64,000 nucleotides of DNA from Thiobacillus sp. Lineage in GTDB: Bacteria > Pseudomonadota > Gammaproteobacteria > Burkholderiales > Thiobacillaceae. The DNA lies in NCBI GenBank assembly GCA_018263115.1, contig JADFDC010000008.1, forward strand, positions 34,772 through 98,771, in the 5' to 3' direction. This document shows positions 24,639-33,973 of this stretch, one piece after another. The position numbers and the translations under genes are program-made. The notes under the pieces were generated by a model, which worked only from the letters and a program-made list of their open reading frames with translations, searched no databases and was not told the DNA's origin. Position 1 is the stretch's first letter. Every line of letters starts with the position of its first letter.

Positions 24639-25741
24639 CAGGCGACTTCTCTCTCCATGGAGGCGGGTAGCCAGTCTTTCATTACCTGGGCAATGCGTTC
24701 CGCCGCCCGGCCGTCCCAGTACTCCGGAACCCTTCCAGCCTTGCCGCCTGTGGCCAGTATTTCGCTGACCGCTTTTTTCAGCGCATTCGTATCCACCCCG
24801 ATAAGGGTATTGGTGCCTTCATGCAGCGTAATGGGCCGTTCGGTATTTTCCCGCAGGGTCAGGCAGGGCACGCCCAGGGCGGTAGTTTCTTCCTGAATGC
24901 CGCCTGAATCCGTCATCACCAGGCGGGCGGATTTCATCAGACCCAGCATTTCCAGATAACCGGCAGGCGGCAGGACATGAAGGTTTTTCAGCAGGCCGTG
25001 GAGACCGAATGATTCGACCTTGGCGCTGGTGCGAGGATGCATGGGAAAGACCACCGGCAGGCTGCGGCTGATCTCATCAACCGCCTCGAGTAAAGACGCC
25101 AGCACGGATTTGTCATCCACATTCGAAGGACGATGCAGCGTGAGCAGTGCATATTGATCTGAATTGCCGCCCAAAGTATGCCCGGCAGGCACGGCTCGAA
25201 CGAGATTGCGATGCAGGCTGTCGATCATGACATTGCCGACAAAATGCACCGAGGATTCGTCGATACCTTCGCGCTTCAGATTCTCCAGCGCGGAGCGTTC
25301 GGTTGTGAACAGCAGGCTGGAAATCTGGTCGGTCAACACGCGGTTGATTTCTTCAGGCATGCCACGGTCATAGGATCGCAACCCCGCCTCGACGTGAACG
25401 ACCGGGACATTGAGCTTGCTGGCCACCAGCGCGCAGGCGATGGTGGAATTGACGTCGCCCACCACCAGAACGGCTGAAGGATTTTCTTCCAGCATCACCG
25501 GCTCAAAGCGCTTCATCACCTCGGCAGTCTGGTTGGCATGCGAGCCAGAGCCGACTTCAAGATGGTAATCCGGTGCCCGAATACCCAGATCGCTGAAGAA
25601 GCGGTCATTCATCGCCTCGTCGTAATGCTGACCTGTGTGAACCAGTTTGGCGGAAATGCCTGATGTCTGAAACGCCGTCATGATCGGCGCGATTTTCATG
25701 AAGTTCGGCCGGGCGCCGACGATGCATAACACTTGCGTCAT
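24638..25741 (-). CDS. wecB: UDP-N-acetylglucosamine 2-epimerase (non-hydrolysing)
   Basis: The 367-residue enzyme begins MTQVLCIVGARPNFMKIAPI and keeps HTGQHYDE, VVGDVNSTIA, HVEAGLRSYDRGMPEEINR, SDSGGIQEE-like TDSGGIQEET and LRENTERPIT, all typical of the non-hydrolysing epimerases. It converts UDP-GlcNAc to UDP-ManNAc in the cytoplasm, which supplies a ManNAc or ManNAcA precursor for the polysaccharide. The ATG at 25741 was chosen because it gives the family N-terminus, though the ribosome-binding site is weak; a TTG at 25765 would overlap the ATPase stop. Confidence 0.93.
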   Translation of the reverse strand: MTQVLCIVGARPNFMKIAPIMTAFQTSGISAKLVHTGQHYDEAMNDRFFSDLGIRAPDYHLEVGSGSHANQTAEVMKRFEPVMLEENPSAVLVVGDVNSTIACALVASKLNVPVVHVEAGLRSYDRGMPEEINRVLTDQISSLLFTTERSALENLKREGIDESSVHFVGNVMIDSLHRNLVRAVPAGHTLGGNSDQYALLTLHRPSNVDDKSVLASLLEAVDEISRSLPVVFPMHPRTSAKVESFGLHGLLKNLHVLPPAGYLEMLGLMKSARLVMTDSGGIQEETTALGVPCLTLRENTERPITLHEGTNTLIGVDTNALKKAVSEILATGGKAGRVPEYWDGRAAERIAQVMKDWLPASMEREVA

Positions 25742-25761
25742 GACAATGTCGTCGGCTGGGA

Positions 25762-26796
25762 TCAACCCGCGCGTTCGATGGGCGGCTGTTGATCCAGTTC
25801 TTCGTTGCCAGCCTGTTTTTCGCTGACCATGAAGAGTATTTTTCGCACGATGGGCAGGATACGGTTGACCGAACGTTCCATCTGTTCGACGCGCTGGGAC
25901 AGCCTGACAGTTTCTTCGGCCATGCCTGGTGGAGGCAATACGCCCGTTCTTGCCGACATGAGCGTTTGTGAACTTTCCTGATGGGCCACTTCGTGGCGCA
26001 AATCCTCGACTACTTCCGATATCTCTTCGTCGCCGAAGTGCGCCTTTTCTTCCAGATATCCGAACAGCATCAGGCGATCACAAAACGTGTTGATGCGGCG
26101 AGGAATACCGCCGGTAAACCGGTGGATAGCCTGGAATGCTTCATCACTGAAACTGGGCAAGCCTTTCCAGCCGACAAGGTTCAAGCGGTGTTCAATATAA
26201 CCCCGCGTTTCATCGGTATCCAGCGGCCCGAGATGATAGGACGCAATCACACGCTGCCGTAGCTGTTGCATATCCACGCTCTGAAGTATGCCGCGAAATT
26301 CCGGCTGTCCCAGCAGGAATGTCTGGATCAGTGAGCGATCATCATTCTGGAAATTGGACAGCATGCGCAATTCCTCGACTGCGCGTGGAGTGAGATTCTG
26401 GGCTTCGTCGACCACCAACAACACACGCTTGTTCTGGCGGGACGCGGCAGTCAGAAAATCCTGGAGATTTTTCAATAGTGCAGACTTGCTGATGCCTTCA
26501 TGTTCCAACCCCAATGATGCCGCCACACTGCGGAGAGTGTCATCGGCATCCAGTTGAGTCGAGACGAGTTGGGCCGCAATGATGTTCTCTTCTTCCATCT
26601 GCTTGAACAGATTGCGTACCAGGGTCGTTTTTCCAGCGCCCACATCTCCGGTAATCACGATAAAGCCTTCGCCCAGCGACAACCCGTATTCAAGATAGGC
26701 CATGGCACGCTTGTGCCCCTTGCTGCCATAGAAAAATTTCGGATCCGGACTGAGCTGGAAAGGCTTGGCGGTGAAGTGGTAATAGGTATCGTACAT
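25762..26796 (-). CDS. Exosortase-associated AAA ATPase (ExeA/GspA-like)
   Basis: This 344-residue protein opens MYDTYYHFTAKPFQLSPDPK, then Walker A GDVGAGKT (50-57) and Walker B VLLVVDEAQN (Asp130-Glu131), as in general secretion ATPase ExeA. It fits the exosortase-linked ATPase family TIGR03015. A C-terminal stretch after residue 280 is predicted helical and variable. Its role in exopolysaccharide assembly is unknown; relatives in secretion organise envelope complexes from the cytoplasmic side. It lies 7 bases after the outer-membrane barrel gene. Confidence 0.92.
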   Translation of the reverse strand: MYDTYYHFTAKPFQLSPDPKFFYGSKGHKRAMAYLEYGLSLGEGFIVITGDVGAGKTTLVRNLFKQMEEENIIAAQLVSTQLDADDTLRSVAASLGLEHEGISKSALLKNLQDFLTAASRQNKRVLLVVDEAQNLTPRAVEELRMLSNFQNDDRSLIQTFLLGQPEFRGILQSVDMQQLRQRVIASYHLGPLDTDETRGYIEHRLNLVGWKGLPSFSDEAFQAIHRFTGGIPRRINTFCDRLMLFGYLEEKAHFGDEEISEVVEDLRHEVAHQESSQTLMSARTGVLPPPGMAEETVRLSQRVEQMERSVNRILPIVRKILFMVSEKQAGNEELDQQPPIERAG

Positions 26797-26803
26797 GGCG
26801 TCC

Positions 26804-28312
26804 TCAGAATCGCATGGTCACGGTCGCCGTCAGGCTGTTTTCAGTGAAATCCGCGATATCCGCACTGGACTCACGCTGCTGATGCCGGAAAACCAGTGAG
26901 CCATTGAGCTTGGGCTGGAATTGATGATTGATACCCAAGGATGCAGTGTAAATATCATCATCCCGATCGGTTCCGGGAGTAATCGAACCTGACGGCAGGC
27001 CTGCTGGAACCTGGGTGTTATCAAAGCCGAGCGATGCTGTCAGCGTGGAATGCGGTGTCAATTTGTAGCTCGCACTACCTCTGATGCCTCGAGTGTGATC
27101 TTCAAGATCGCCCGCAAGTTGCTGATAGTTTCGTCGTGAGTCATGCACATCGAGGCTGGCACCCAACCTGCCCTTTCCCCACGTCACGCCACCGCTCAAA
27201 CTTTTCAGAACATAGACGCCATTGGCCAAGCCAGTGCTGACACCCAAGCCCGCAAGCGTACACCCGGGCTCAGGCGGTTCGAACGAGTTGACAGTCTGTC
27301 TGAGCACCCCTGCGCAATCCCAGAAAATCACGCCCGAAAAATTCAGTATTTGTTCGGCGATATCACTGACGTCCTCACTATATTGAATATTCCACTGTGA
27401 ATATTGGCTGCGGTGTTTAAACCCGAACAGATAGTTATCCCCATAATATCGTTTGCCAAACGCAGCCTCGACCGAGGTTCGGCGGCTGGGCGACCAGTCG
27501 AAACCTGTTGTCCAGTAATCGCCCTCGGTCTTGGTTCCCGCCAGGTGCGGGTAATCATTCTTGTCATAACCAAATGATCCCCTGAGGCGAAACTTCCGCG
27601 TCAGTGCGTATCCCAAAGTAGCGCCATACGACTCAAATTCGGTATCTGCGCCATTTTGCGTCGTGGCATTGCGCAAGGAGTAATTCAGGCCCCAGAGCAA
27701 ATCATTGAACTGAGTGCCACTGTTGAAATCCGCCCGTATCGTATCCGAGGCGATATTGCCTCCAACGTTGTCTTCAAAAATCGCACCTGAACGGCTGTAA
27801 CGCAGTATTCCATTCCCAAACGTGCCAAAGCGCTTGGTCAGATATGGGCTGAGATTATAAATGCCCACGGTTGTACGGTTGCCCGTATCCAGATTGCTGT
27901 CGCCAGGTGCGCCAAGGAGCGACCCCAGGGCCTGTGATATGTTGGCGTTGCCTTCGATGAAAAAAAGGTCTTCCGCCAACTCGGCTTTGCCTGTGGCATT
28001 AAGCCGATGGGTCATGTCATCCGAATTGTTCGTGCTGCTGTCGCCTATGCGCTCAATGACGCTCAATCCATAGTCAAGCTGCGCCTGAACCCGGCGGGAT
28101 CCTTCTGATCTGGCAATGATGCCGGGCGTAACAGAGAGAATCAGGGCGCCGTCGCCATTGCGGCTTTGCGTACCGTTGTCTGTGATTGTTGCCGCCGCGC
28201 TGACAGACGGTTCAAATTTCCAGTCCAACGCCATTGCATTGGCCGGCAATAAAACAAATCCCAGCAGAAGCAAGCTCCGGCAGTTCTGAAAGTGACGTAT
28301 TCCGACTCGCAA
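26804..28312 (-). CDS. Exosortase-associated outer-membrane beta-barrel protein
   Basis: The 502-residue protein has a signal peptide (LLLLGFVLLPANAMA, cleavage near residue 28) followed by alternating amphipathic strands ending in Phe (SLTATVTMRF), the signature of an outer-membrane barrel. It agrees with TIGR03016, an uncharacterised family restricted to PEP-CTERM loci. A role as outer-membrane pore for the polysaccharide is plausible, not shown. The start is TTG at 28312, three bases after the kinase stop; no ATG or GTG allows a full signal peptide. Confidence 0.87.
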   Translation of the reverse strand: MRVGIRHFQNCRSLLLLGFVLLPANAMALDWKFEPSVSAAATITDNGTQSRNGDGALILSVTPGIIARSEGSRRVQAQLDYGLSVIERIGDSSTNNSDDMTHRLNATGKAELAEDLFFIEGNANISQALGSLLGAPGDSNLDTGNRTTVGIYNLSPYLTKRFGTFGNGILRYSRSGAIFEDNVGGNIASDTIRADFNSGTQFNDLLWGLNYSLRNATTQNGADTEFESYGATLGYALTRKFRLRGSFGYDKNDYPHLAGTKTEGDYWTTGFDWSPSRRTSVEAAFGKRYYGDNYLFGFKHRSQYSQWNIQYSEDVSDIAEQILNFSGVIFWDCAGVLRQTVNSFEPPEPGCTLAGLGVSTGLANGVYVLKSLSGGVTWGKGRLGASLDVHDSRRNYQQLAGDLEDHTRGIRGSASYKLTPHSTLTASLGFDNTQVPAGLPSGSITPGTDRDDDIYTASLGINHQFQPKLNGSLVFRHQQRESSADIADFTENSLTATVTMRF

Positions 28313-28315
28313 GAT

Positions 28316-29266
28316 TTATTTCCCGTAGCTTCCGTAATAGCCGTAATAATAATCCGCCCCGGGTGCCGGTGTCGCCTTATTCAACAACATGCTGACTACT
28401 TCGCATGACTGGATGTGGCTGAGCGCTTCACGCACTGCCTCCTGGGAAGTCTTTTCGGCTTCCACGACCATCACGATTTGCCCCATATGTGTCGCCAGCA
28501 CGCTGGATTCACTGGTCGCCAGCAAAGGAGGCGAATCAAAAATAATTATCCTGTCATGATAACGGTTGCCGATATCTTCAACGAGATCTGTCATCGCGGC
28601 GCTCGCCAGCAATTCGGTCGCACGTTTGTAGGTGCGGCCGGCGGGCAGAACAGTCAGTTTCGCAATGTCCGTCTTGATCATTACATCGGACAGTTTCAGT
28701 TTTTTATCACGCAGCACATCGAGCAAGCCCAGATCGGTATGCAAGCCAAGGTATTCCGGCACACGAGGACGAGCCACGTCAGCATCCACCAGCAACACCG
28801 TGCGATCCATTTCCATGGCCATGGAAATGGCCAGATTGATTGCGCAAAAAGATTTTCCCTCGCCAGGCAGGGAACTGGTCACCATGATCAGGTTGCCATT
28901 CTTTACGCGCGGCGCGCCCTGGCCAAAAGCATTGGCTATCAGGGGGCGCTTGATAATGCGGAATTCTTCGGCGATCTGGCTCTTTTCCGCATCCGGGGTA
29001 ATCATGCCCATGCGATGCATGCGGGACAGGTTGATGGATTGAGCCTGACTGGTCCCTTCAGGTTCTTCCTCAAAATGCACTGACGGTTCTGAACGAACCT
29101 CAGGGGTATGTCCGGGCTGAGAAACGACAACTCTTTGCTTGGCAAGCGCGCCCTCTATGAGGCTTTCTTCACGCACGTGCACGTGATCCGCCTGGTCTGT
29201 TTGCTGCGGTGGCCTCTGTACAGATGAATCGCCGAGTTTTTTTGCGGCTTTTTCTATGATGCTCAT
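28316..29266 (-). CDS. Exosortase-associated tyrosine autokinase
   Basis: This 316-residue cytoplasmic BY-kinase has Walker A SSLPGEGKS (131-139), the A' motif VDADVARP (160-167) and IIIFDSPPLLATSES as Walker B. It ends in a tyrosine cluster (DYYYGYYGSYGK), the autophosphorylation tail. It belongs with TIGR03018. Such kinases cycle with a Wzz-type membrane partner to control chain length; that partner gene lies 10 bases upstream. The separate kinase and membrane polypeptides resemble the CpsC/CpsD arrangement and not the fused Wzc form. Confidence 0.93.
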   Translation of the reverse strand: MSIIEKAAKKLGDSSVQRPPQQTDQADHVHVREESLIEGALAKQRVVVSQPGHTPEVRSEPSVHFEEEPEGTSQAQSINLSRMHRMGMITPDAEKSQIAEEFRIIKRPLIANAFGQGAPRVKNGNLIMVTSSLPGEGKSFCAINLAISMAMEMDRTVLLVDADVARPRVPEYLGLHTDLGLLDVLRDKKLKLSDVMIKTDIAKLTVLPAGRTYKRATELLASAAMTDLVEDIGNRYHDRIIIFDSPPLLATSESSVLATHMGQIVMVVEAEKTSQEAVREALSHIQSCEVVSMLLNKATPAPGADYYYGYYGSYGK

Positions 29267-29276
29267 CGCAGACTCC

Positions 29277-30812
29277 TCATGCCGCTCTGGCTAATACCAG
29301 GTGCAGCGTAATCAAAACACCATAGGCACCAACAAGGCTTCCAATCGTGGCTAAAAATGCCATCAGCCGTTTGCGGCGAACTCTTCGCGCCTCCTCGGTC
29401 TCGATTTTGGTGACTGCTCCCAGTAAGGGAAGGCCTGTAAGTTCACGCAATGATTTGCGGTCCGCGACGGTACGCCTGATCTGGCTAATCAGAAATGCCG
29501 TCGCAAAACCGGCAACAAGTCCGCCCAAGGGCACAAGTGACAGCAGTAACGGCCGATTGGGCCAGGCCGGCGCGAGCGGAACACGAGGCGGATCGATCAC
29601 ACGAAAATCAACTGTATCGGTTTTGCTTTCCACTTCACTGGACATGGCGGCCGATTCGCGCTTGGCGAGCAACTCTGTGTAATTCGATTTGTAAACATCG
29701 TAATCCCGCATGAGCTGGGTGAATTCCTGCTCGACCTGGGGAATCATGGAGGACGCGCTACGCAATGCGTTATAGCGGCCCTGAAACTCGCTTACCCTCG
29801 CTCGCAGCGAGGCAACCGTTCCATCTGCTTCAGCAATGGCAATGGTTAATTGTTGATAAACAGGGTTCTGAATCTTGGCGCCAGATGGATCCGCCTTGCG
29901 TGCGGCGATCTCCTGCTTTTTCTGTTCTTCCAGCTTGGCGATCAGTCGCTTGGTAGACTGAATATCAGGATGCAGATCGGTATATTGCAAGCGCAGGCTA
30001 TCCATTTGCTTCTCAAGCGCCTGGATGCGACCATCAACCTCTGAACTGGTAGAAACAACTGCGGCGGCGGCAGCCAGTTCCGGTTCTTCGTCCTCCAACT
30101 GGCGTTTCAGTTGATCGCGGCGGTTGGTCGCTTCACGCAAATCAAGTTCAGCCTGGCGCAACTGGGTTGCCCCCTGTTCCAGCTTTGCGTAGTAATCTCC
30201 TCCCTGCCCCGGCATGACACCCACGTGCTTTTGCTTGAACTCCTTGAGCGCGTTTTCGGCATCCACCAGTTTTTGCTGATACTGCTGTAACTGTTCCTCG
30301 ATGAATTTCTGTGAAGAAGCAATATCCTGCCGGGTTTTACCCAAGCTGCTTTCGACAAAAATCGTCAGCAAGGCCTGCACTACTTTTTTGGCAAGCTCAG
30401 GGTTTTCATCCTGAAAGCTCAATGTATAAAGGTTTTCCCTGCCGGTATCTGCAATGGAAATTTTCTTGGCCAGGTTATCCAGCATTTCTTCCGTGTCTTC
30501 CGGCGTCTTGGCGTGGATATCAAGATCGGTCATCCGGGCAACCTTTTCCAGGGTTGGCCGGCTAACCAATGCACGCGTCATCAACTTGATCTGCTGTTCC
30601 ACTCCCGGGTCCACCGTCAATCCCGACAGCAGCGGCTTGAGCAGTGTCTGGGTATCGACATACACGCGAGCCGATGCCTCATAGCGATCCGGCAATAAAT
30701 ACACGCCCACCCAGCCTGCAATTGAAATCAGCCAAGCCACAATGGCGACATACCACCGGCGATGCCAGATGGCTCGCGCATACGACATCAGTTGCTGAAC
30801 GACTTGATCCAT
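29277..30812 (-). CDS. Exosortase-associated chain-length determinant (Wzz-type)
   Basis: The 511-residue inner-membrane protein has a transmembrane helix near residues 18-38, a long periplasmic coiled-coil region (about 170-390, rich in Gln, Glu, Leu and Lys) and two C-terminal helices around 425-445 and 485-505, with the proline-rich RVPLAPAWPNRP before the first. This is the polysaccharide co-polymerase layout, family TIGR03007. It sets polymer length and links synthesis to export with the downstream tyrosine kinase. Confidence 0.93.
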   Translation of the reverse strand: MDQVVQQLMSYARAIWHRRWYVAIVAWLISIAGWVGVYLLPDRYEASARVYVDTQTLLKPLLSGLTVDPGVEQQIKLMTRALVSRPTLEKVARMTDLDIHAKTPEDTEEMLDNLAKKISIADTGRENLYTLSFQDENPELAKKVVQALLTIFVESSLGKTRQDIASSQKFIEEQLQQYQQKLVDAENALKEFKQKHVGVMPGQGGDYYAKLEQGATQLRQAELDLREATNRRDQLKRQLEDEEPELAAAAAVVSTSSEVDGRIQALEKQMDSLRLQYTDLHPDIQSTKRLIAKLEEQKKQEIAARKADPSGAKIQNPVYQQLTIAIAEADGTVASLRARVSEFQGRYNALRSASSMIPQVEQEFTQLMRDYDVYKSNYTELLAKRESAAMSSEVESKTDTVDFRVIDPPRVPLAPAWPNRPLLLSLVPLGGLVAGFATAFLISQIRRTVADRKSLRELTGLPLLGAVTKIETEEARRVRRKRLMAFLATIGSLVGAYGVLITLHLVLARAA

Positions 30813-30869
30813 GGGGACTCCTGGGGAGCGCCCGCCTCAAATGGGGCGGGCATTGCCGTTTTTATTAAT

Positions 30870-31493
30870 TTAGAAAAGGCTTTCCGGAATCACGAGTACG
30901 TCGCCAGGCCGCAAATCCACATTGGCTGAATAATCGCCATCCTTCATCAGGCTTTCGAGGCGAACACCCATTTTTTGCTGCTTGTCGCCCTCGGTACGCA
31001 GAATATAAGCCTTGTTGCCCGCAGCGAAATCAGTCAGGCCGCCAACAGCGATCATCAGGTCAACCAGGGACATGTTTTCGCGATAATTGAGCGCCTGGGG
31101 CTTGGCTGCCTCGCCCACCACGCGAATCTGCTGGCTGAAAGGGCCCACTCCACCCCCCACGATAACAGTCACAATGGGTTCCTGAATGTATTTGGACAGG
31201 GACTTTTCAATATCCCGTGCAAGCTGGCTGGGCGTCTTGCCAGAGGCTTGCATGTCCTCGACCAGATTCATGGTCATCTTGCCATCCGGTCGAACCGGGA
31301 AATTGCCCGATACCTCTGGATTCCGCCAGACGAACACATTGACGGTATCACCTGGGCCGACCAGATAATTCCAGTCCTGAGCCGCTGATTTGACCGGGGC
31401 GGGCGGATAGGTGGGGGTATTAGAACATCCTGCTGCCAATACGGCCGCACTTGCCGCGACGACGCTCAGGAAGACTTTATTCAGGGCAGGCAT
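30870..31493 (-). CDS. Polysaccharide export outer-membrane lipoprotein (EpsA/Wza-like)
   Basis: This 207-residue protein has a lipobox LAAGC with Cys23 as lipidation site, then YLVGPGDTVNVFVWRNPEVSG (Poly_export domain) and a SLBB region with IRVVGEAAKPQALNYRENMSL. It is the short periplasmic form of the Wza family (TIGR03027) and would channel polymer towards the outer membrane. It is the first gene of the minus-strand series. GAGGAGAAATC precedes the ATG, and a sigma-54 promoter lies about 85 bases upstream. Confidence 0.93.
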   Translation of the reverse strand: MPALNKVFLSVVAASAAVLAAGCSNTPTYPPAPVKSAAQDWNYLVGPGDTVNVFVWRNPEVSGNFPVRPDGKMTMNLVEDMQASGKTPSQLARDIEKSLSKYIQEPIVTVIVGGGVGPFSQQIRVVGEAAKPQALNYRENMSLVDLMIAVGGLTDFAAGNKAYILRTEGDKQQKMGVRLESLMKDGDYSANVDLRPGDVLVIPESLF

Positions 31494-31577
31494 GATTTCT
31501 CCTCAAAAATCGCTTGGAACTGGGCATTATGCCAAAAACCCTTTGTTTCTGGCGGCCAAAACTTGTCCATACTGGTT

Positions 31578-31594
31578 AGCAACAAGCGCGCCAA
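31578..31594 (-). promoter_or_regulatory. Sigma-54 (-24/-12) promoter for the exopolysaccharide series
   Basis: On the minus strand TTGGCGCGCTTGTTGCT has GG and GC separated by exactly ten bases and agrees with the sigma-54 consensus TGGCACG-N4-TTGCW at all but one position of the core. The predicted start of transcription is about 75 bases before the export gene. PEP-CTERM systems are known to use RpoN with the response regulator PrsR; neither regulator gene is in the window. Confidence 0.65.
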
Positions 31595-31705
31595 GCTTAG
31601 CACACCCAGTTTTCCTATTGATTTAAGACCACTGGCAGCGAATTTGCCGACACAAGCTGGCAGGTGCCCGCCAAAAGTGTCAAAACCCTGACGTTCCGGT
31701 GAAAA

Positions 31706-31724
31706 CGCATGGCAGTGCCATGCG
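31706..31724. promoter_or_regulatory. Perfect palindrome upstream of the MazG-like gene
   Basis: CGCATGGCA (31706-31714) and TGCCATGCG (31716-31724) form a perfect 9-base inverted repeat around one central G, ending 13 bases before the MazG-like ATG and about 110 bases behind the sigma-54 element. It may be an operator for either direction or the upstream activator site for the sigma-54 promoter. The protein that would bind it is unknown. Confidence 0.5.
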
Positions 31725-31737
31725 GTATCATCCACAC

Positions 31738-32100
31738 ATGCAGCAGACTTCAGTCGACTCTCTCGATACACTTAAATCGCGGATTCGTGAATTTGTCTTT
31801 TCCCGGCAATGGGAGCGTTATCACACCCCCAAGAACCTGGCGATGGCCTTGATTGTCGAAGCGGCCGAACTGGTCGAGCGATTTCAATGGCTGTCGCCCG
31901 AAGAAAGCGCGGCGCTGGAGCCGGAACGCCGCGAGCAGGTGCGACAGGAAATCGCCGATGTGCTCATCTACCTGACCCGTCTGGCGGATTTGCTGGATAT
32001 TGACCTGCTTGAAGCGGCAGCTGACAAGCTCGAAATCAACGCCAGGAAATATCCCGTCGAGCAGGCGCGGGGCAACGCCGCCAAATACAACGAGTTTTAA
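31738..32100 (+). CDS. MazG-like nucleotide pyrophosphohydrolase
   Basis: The 120-residue all-helical protein contains the EAAELVERFQW motif with EExxE/ExxD metal ligands (VEAAELVE then EIADVLIYLTRLAD), typical of the RS21-C6/dCTPase branch of the MazG superfamily. These cytoplasmic enzymes hydrolyse non-canonical or surplus dNTPs to the monophosphate and pyrophosphate. The ATG at 31738 was chosen because it gives the family N-terminus (MQQTSVDSLDTLK); the upstream frame enters the palindrome. Three bases separate it from the next gene. Confidence 0.87.
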   Translation: MQQTSVDSLDTLKSRIREFVFSRQWERYHTPKNLAMALIVEAAELVERFQWLSPEESAALEPERREQVRQEIADVLIYLTRLADLLDIDLLEAAADKLEINARKYPVEQARGNAAKYNEF

Positions 32101-32103
32101 AGA

Positions 32104-32421
32104 ATGCCGGACAACACCTTTTTCAAATACCACGTGTTCTTCTGTACCAACCAGCGTGAAGATGGCGCCAAGTGCTGCGGCGCATCCGGCGGTCAGCACA
32201 TGCGCGACTACCTGAAAAAGCAGGTCAAGAAGCTCAACCTGAACGGCCCAGGGAAATGCCGGATCAACTCGGCTGGCTGCATGGATCGATGCGGTGAAGG
32301 CCCGTTGCTGGTCGTCTATCCGCAGGGCACCTGGTACACCTATGTCGATGAAGCCGATATTGATGAAATCCTGCGCGAACATCTGCAGAACGGCCGGATT
32401 GTCGATCGCCTGAAAATCTGA
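32104..32421 (+). CDS. Thioredoxin-like 2Fe-2S ferredoxin
   Basis: The 105-residue protein begins with a beta strand (YHVFFCTNQ) and carries Cys14, Cys24 or Cys25, Cys59 and Cys63 (AGCMDRCGEGP) in the C-x10-C...C-x3-C pattern of thioredoxin-fold 2Fe-2S proteins. It would act as a small cytoplasmic electron carrier. Its stop overlaps the start of the following hydrolase by one base, and it follows the MazG-like gene closely, so the three are probably co-transcribed. Confidence 0.87.
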   Translation: MPDNTFFKYHVFFCTNQREDGAKCCGASGGQHMRDYLKKQVKKLNLNGPGKCRINSAGCMDRCGEGPLLVVYPQGTWYTYVDEADIDEILREHLQNGRIVDRLKI

Positions 32422-33074
32422 TGGGCATTTCCTTACCTCAAGTCGAAGATGATCTGCGCCTGAAACGGCACAAGCTGCGGATTGAAACGCCCGGCGGCCG
32501 CATGGAAACCATCATCGACGACCCTGGCGGCTCCAATGATTCTGCCCGCAAAGGCTTGTTGTTGATCGCCCATCCCCATCCGCTGCAGGGCGGCAGCATG
32601 GACAACAAGGTCGTCCATACGCTGGCGCGAGTGGCCACCGACCACGATTACGTCGCTGTTCGCCCCAACTTCCGCGGCGTAGGCATGAGCGAAGGCGAGT
32701 ACGACCGCGGCGAAGGTGAAACCGAAGACCTGCTCGCCATCATCGAATTCGTCAGTAAAAGCTACCCCGGCCTGCCCTGGCGGCTGGCCGGTTTCTCCTT
32801 TGGCGGTTATGTTCAGCATCGGGTAGCCGGCCGAATATCCACAGACTGCGTGATTCTGGTTGCGCCTGCTGTTAATTTGTATCCGTTTGAGACACCTGCG
32901 CCAGGCACGGTACTGATACATGGCGACGAAGATGAAGTCGTGCCATTCAGCGCGGCACAAGCCTGGGCCAACCAATATCAGGTGCCGCTTACCGTCGTCC
33001 ACGGCAGCGGACATTTTTTTCACGGCAAGCTACCAGAGCTTAAAGAAGCGGTTATCAGCCAATGCCGGTGGTAA
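32421..33074 (+). CDS. Alpha/beta hydrolase, dienelactone hydrolase-like
   Basis: This 217-residue protein has the strand-turn [34 protein letters not shown] and the nucleophile elbow GFSFGG, followed by [12 protein letters not shown] (acid) and [10 protein letters not shown] (His), so the full Ser-Asp-His triad is visible. It belongs to a widespread proteobacterial family near COG2945; the substrate is not known. It overlaps the following ABC ATPase gene by 13 bases. Confidence 0.86.
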   Translation: MGISLPQVEDDLRLKRHKLRIETPGGRMETIIDDPGGSNDSARKGLLLIAHPHPLQGGSMDNKVVHTLARVATDHDYVAVRPNFRGVGMSEGEYDRGEGETEDLLAIIEFVSKSYPGLPWRLAGFSFGGYVQHRVAGRISTDCVILVAPAVNLYPFETPAPGTVLIHGDEDEVVPFSAAQAWANQYQVPLTVVHGSGHFFHGKLPELKEAVISQCRW

Positions 33075-33973
33075 TTGCCCATACACTGCGTAAGCGTTAC
33101 GGCGAATCAGAAGTGGTTGCAGGACTCAACCTGAGTCTGGCACATGGCACCTGCCATGGTTTGCTTGGGCCGAATGGCGCGGGCAAGACCACCACCCTCA
33201 AAATGCTGCTGGGCCTGATCACGCCGGATAGTGGTGATATCCAGGTGCTGGACCTTCCTGTACCTTCACTCGCGCGGCAGGCACGATTGCGGATCGGCGT
33301 CGTGCCGCAAGTGGACAATCTCGACCCCGACTTCACGGTCACGGAAAACCTGCTGACCTACGGCCGCTACTTTGGACTAAGTGATGCCGCCATACGCGAG
33401 CGAATTCCCGGTCTGCTTGATTTTGCGGGATTGAACAACCGCGCTGCAGCCCGCATCCAGACGCTTTCCGGCGGCATGAAGCGACGACTGACACTCGCCC
33501 GCGCACTGGTCAACGACCCGGATGTCATTTTTCTGGACGAGCCCACCACCGGTCTTGACCCCCAGGCGCGGCATGTCATCTGGCAGGGCTTGCGCAGGCT
33601 GCTGTCACAAGGCAAGACCATTCTTCTGACCACGCATTTCATGGAAGAAGCCGAGCGGTTATGCGACCGGCTGACGATTATCGACCACGGACACACCATA
33701 GCCGAGGGCAGCCCGCGAGACCTGATCTCCACCCACATCGAGCCCGACGTGATGGAAATTTACGGCGAAGAAGCCATTGCCTGGGGGCGTGAAGAGGGAT
33801 CACGCCATGCGGACAGAATCGAAGAGGCTGGCGAAACCCTGTTCTGCTACACCCGTCAGCCCGGGCCGCTGCTGGATGCGCTCAAGGGCCGGCCGAATCT
33901 GAAATACCTTCACCGGCCCGCCAATCTGGAAGACGTGTTCCTGAAACTGACGGGGCGGGAGCTGCGCGACTGA
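33062..33973 (+). CDS. nodI: ABC exporter ATPase, NodI type
   Basis: The 303-residue ATPase has Walker [11 protein letters not shown], the signature [15 protein letters not shown], Walker [13 protein letters not shown] and the switch His in [10 protein letters not shown]-terminal sequence ([20 protein letters not shown]) is typical of NodI and DRA-type exporters. Non-rhizobial betaproteobacteria commonly carry this NodIJ pair as a housekeeping exporter of unknown substrate, so nodulation is not implied. It overlaps its permease gene by one base. Confidence 0.9.
   Translation: MPVVIAHTLRKRYGESEVVAGLNLSLAHGTCHGLLGPNGAGKTTTLKMLLGLITPDSGDIQVLDLPVPSLARQARLRIGVVPQVDNLDPDFTVTENLLTYGRYFGLSDAAIRERIPGLLDFAGLNNRAAARIQTLSGGMKRRLTLARALVNDPDVIFLDEPTTGLDPQARHVIWQGLRRLLSQGKTILLTTHFMEEAERLCDRLTIIDHGHTIAEGSPRDLISTHIEPDVMEIYGEEAIAWGREEGSRHADRIEEAGETLFCYTRQPGPLLDALKGRPNLKYLHRPANLEDVFLKLTGRELRD

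Noticed and set aside
26735..26765. A further TTTCGGATCC match resembling the repeat arm
   Set aside because: It encodes the conserved DPKFF segment of the ATPase, and no second arm or hairpin follows.
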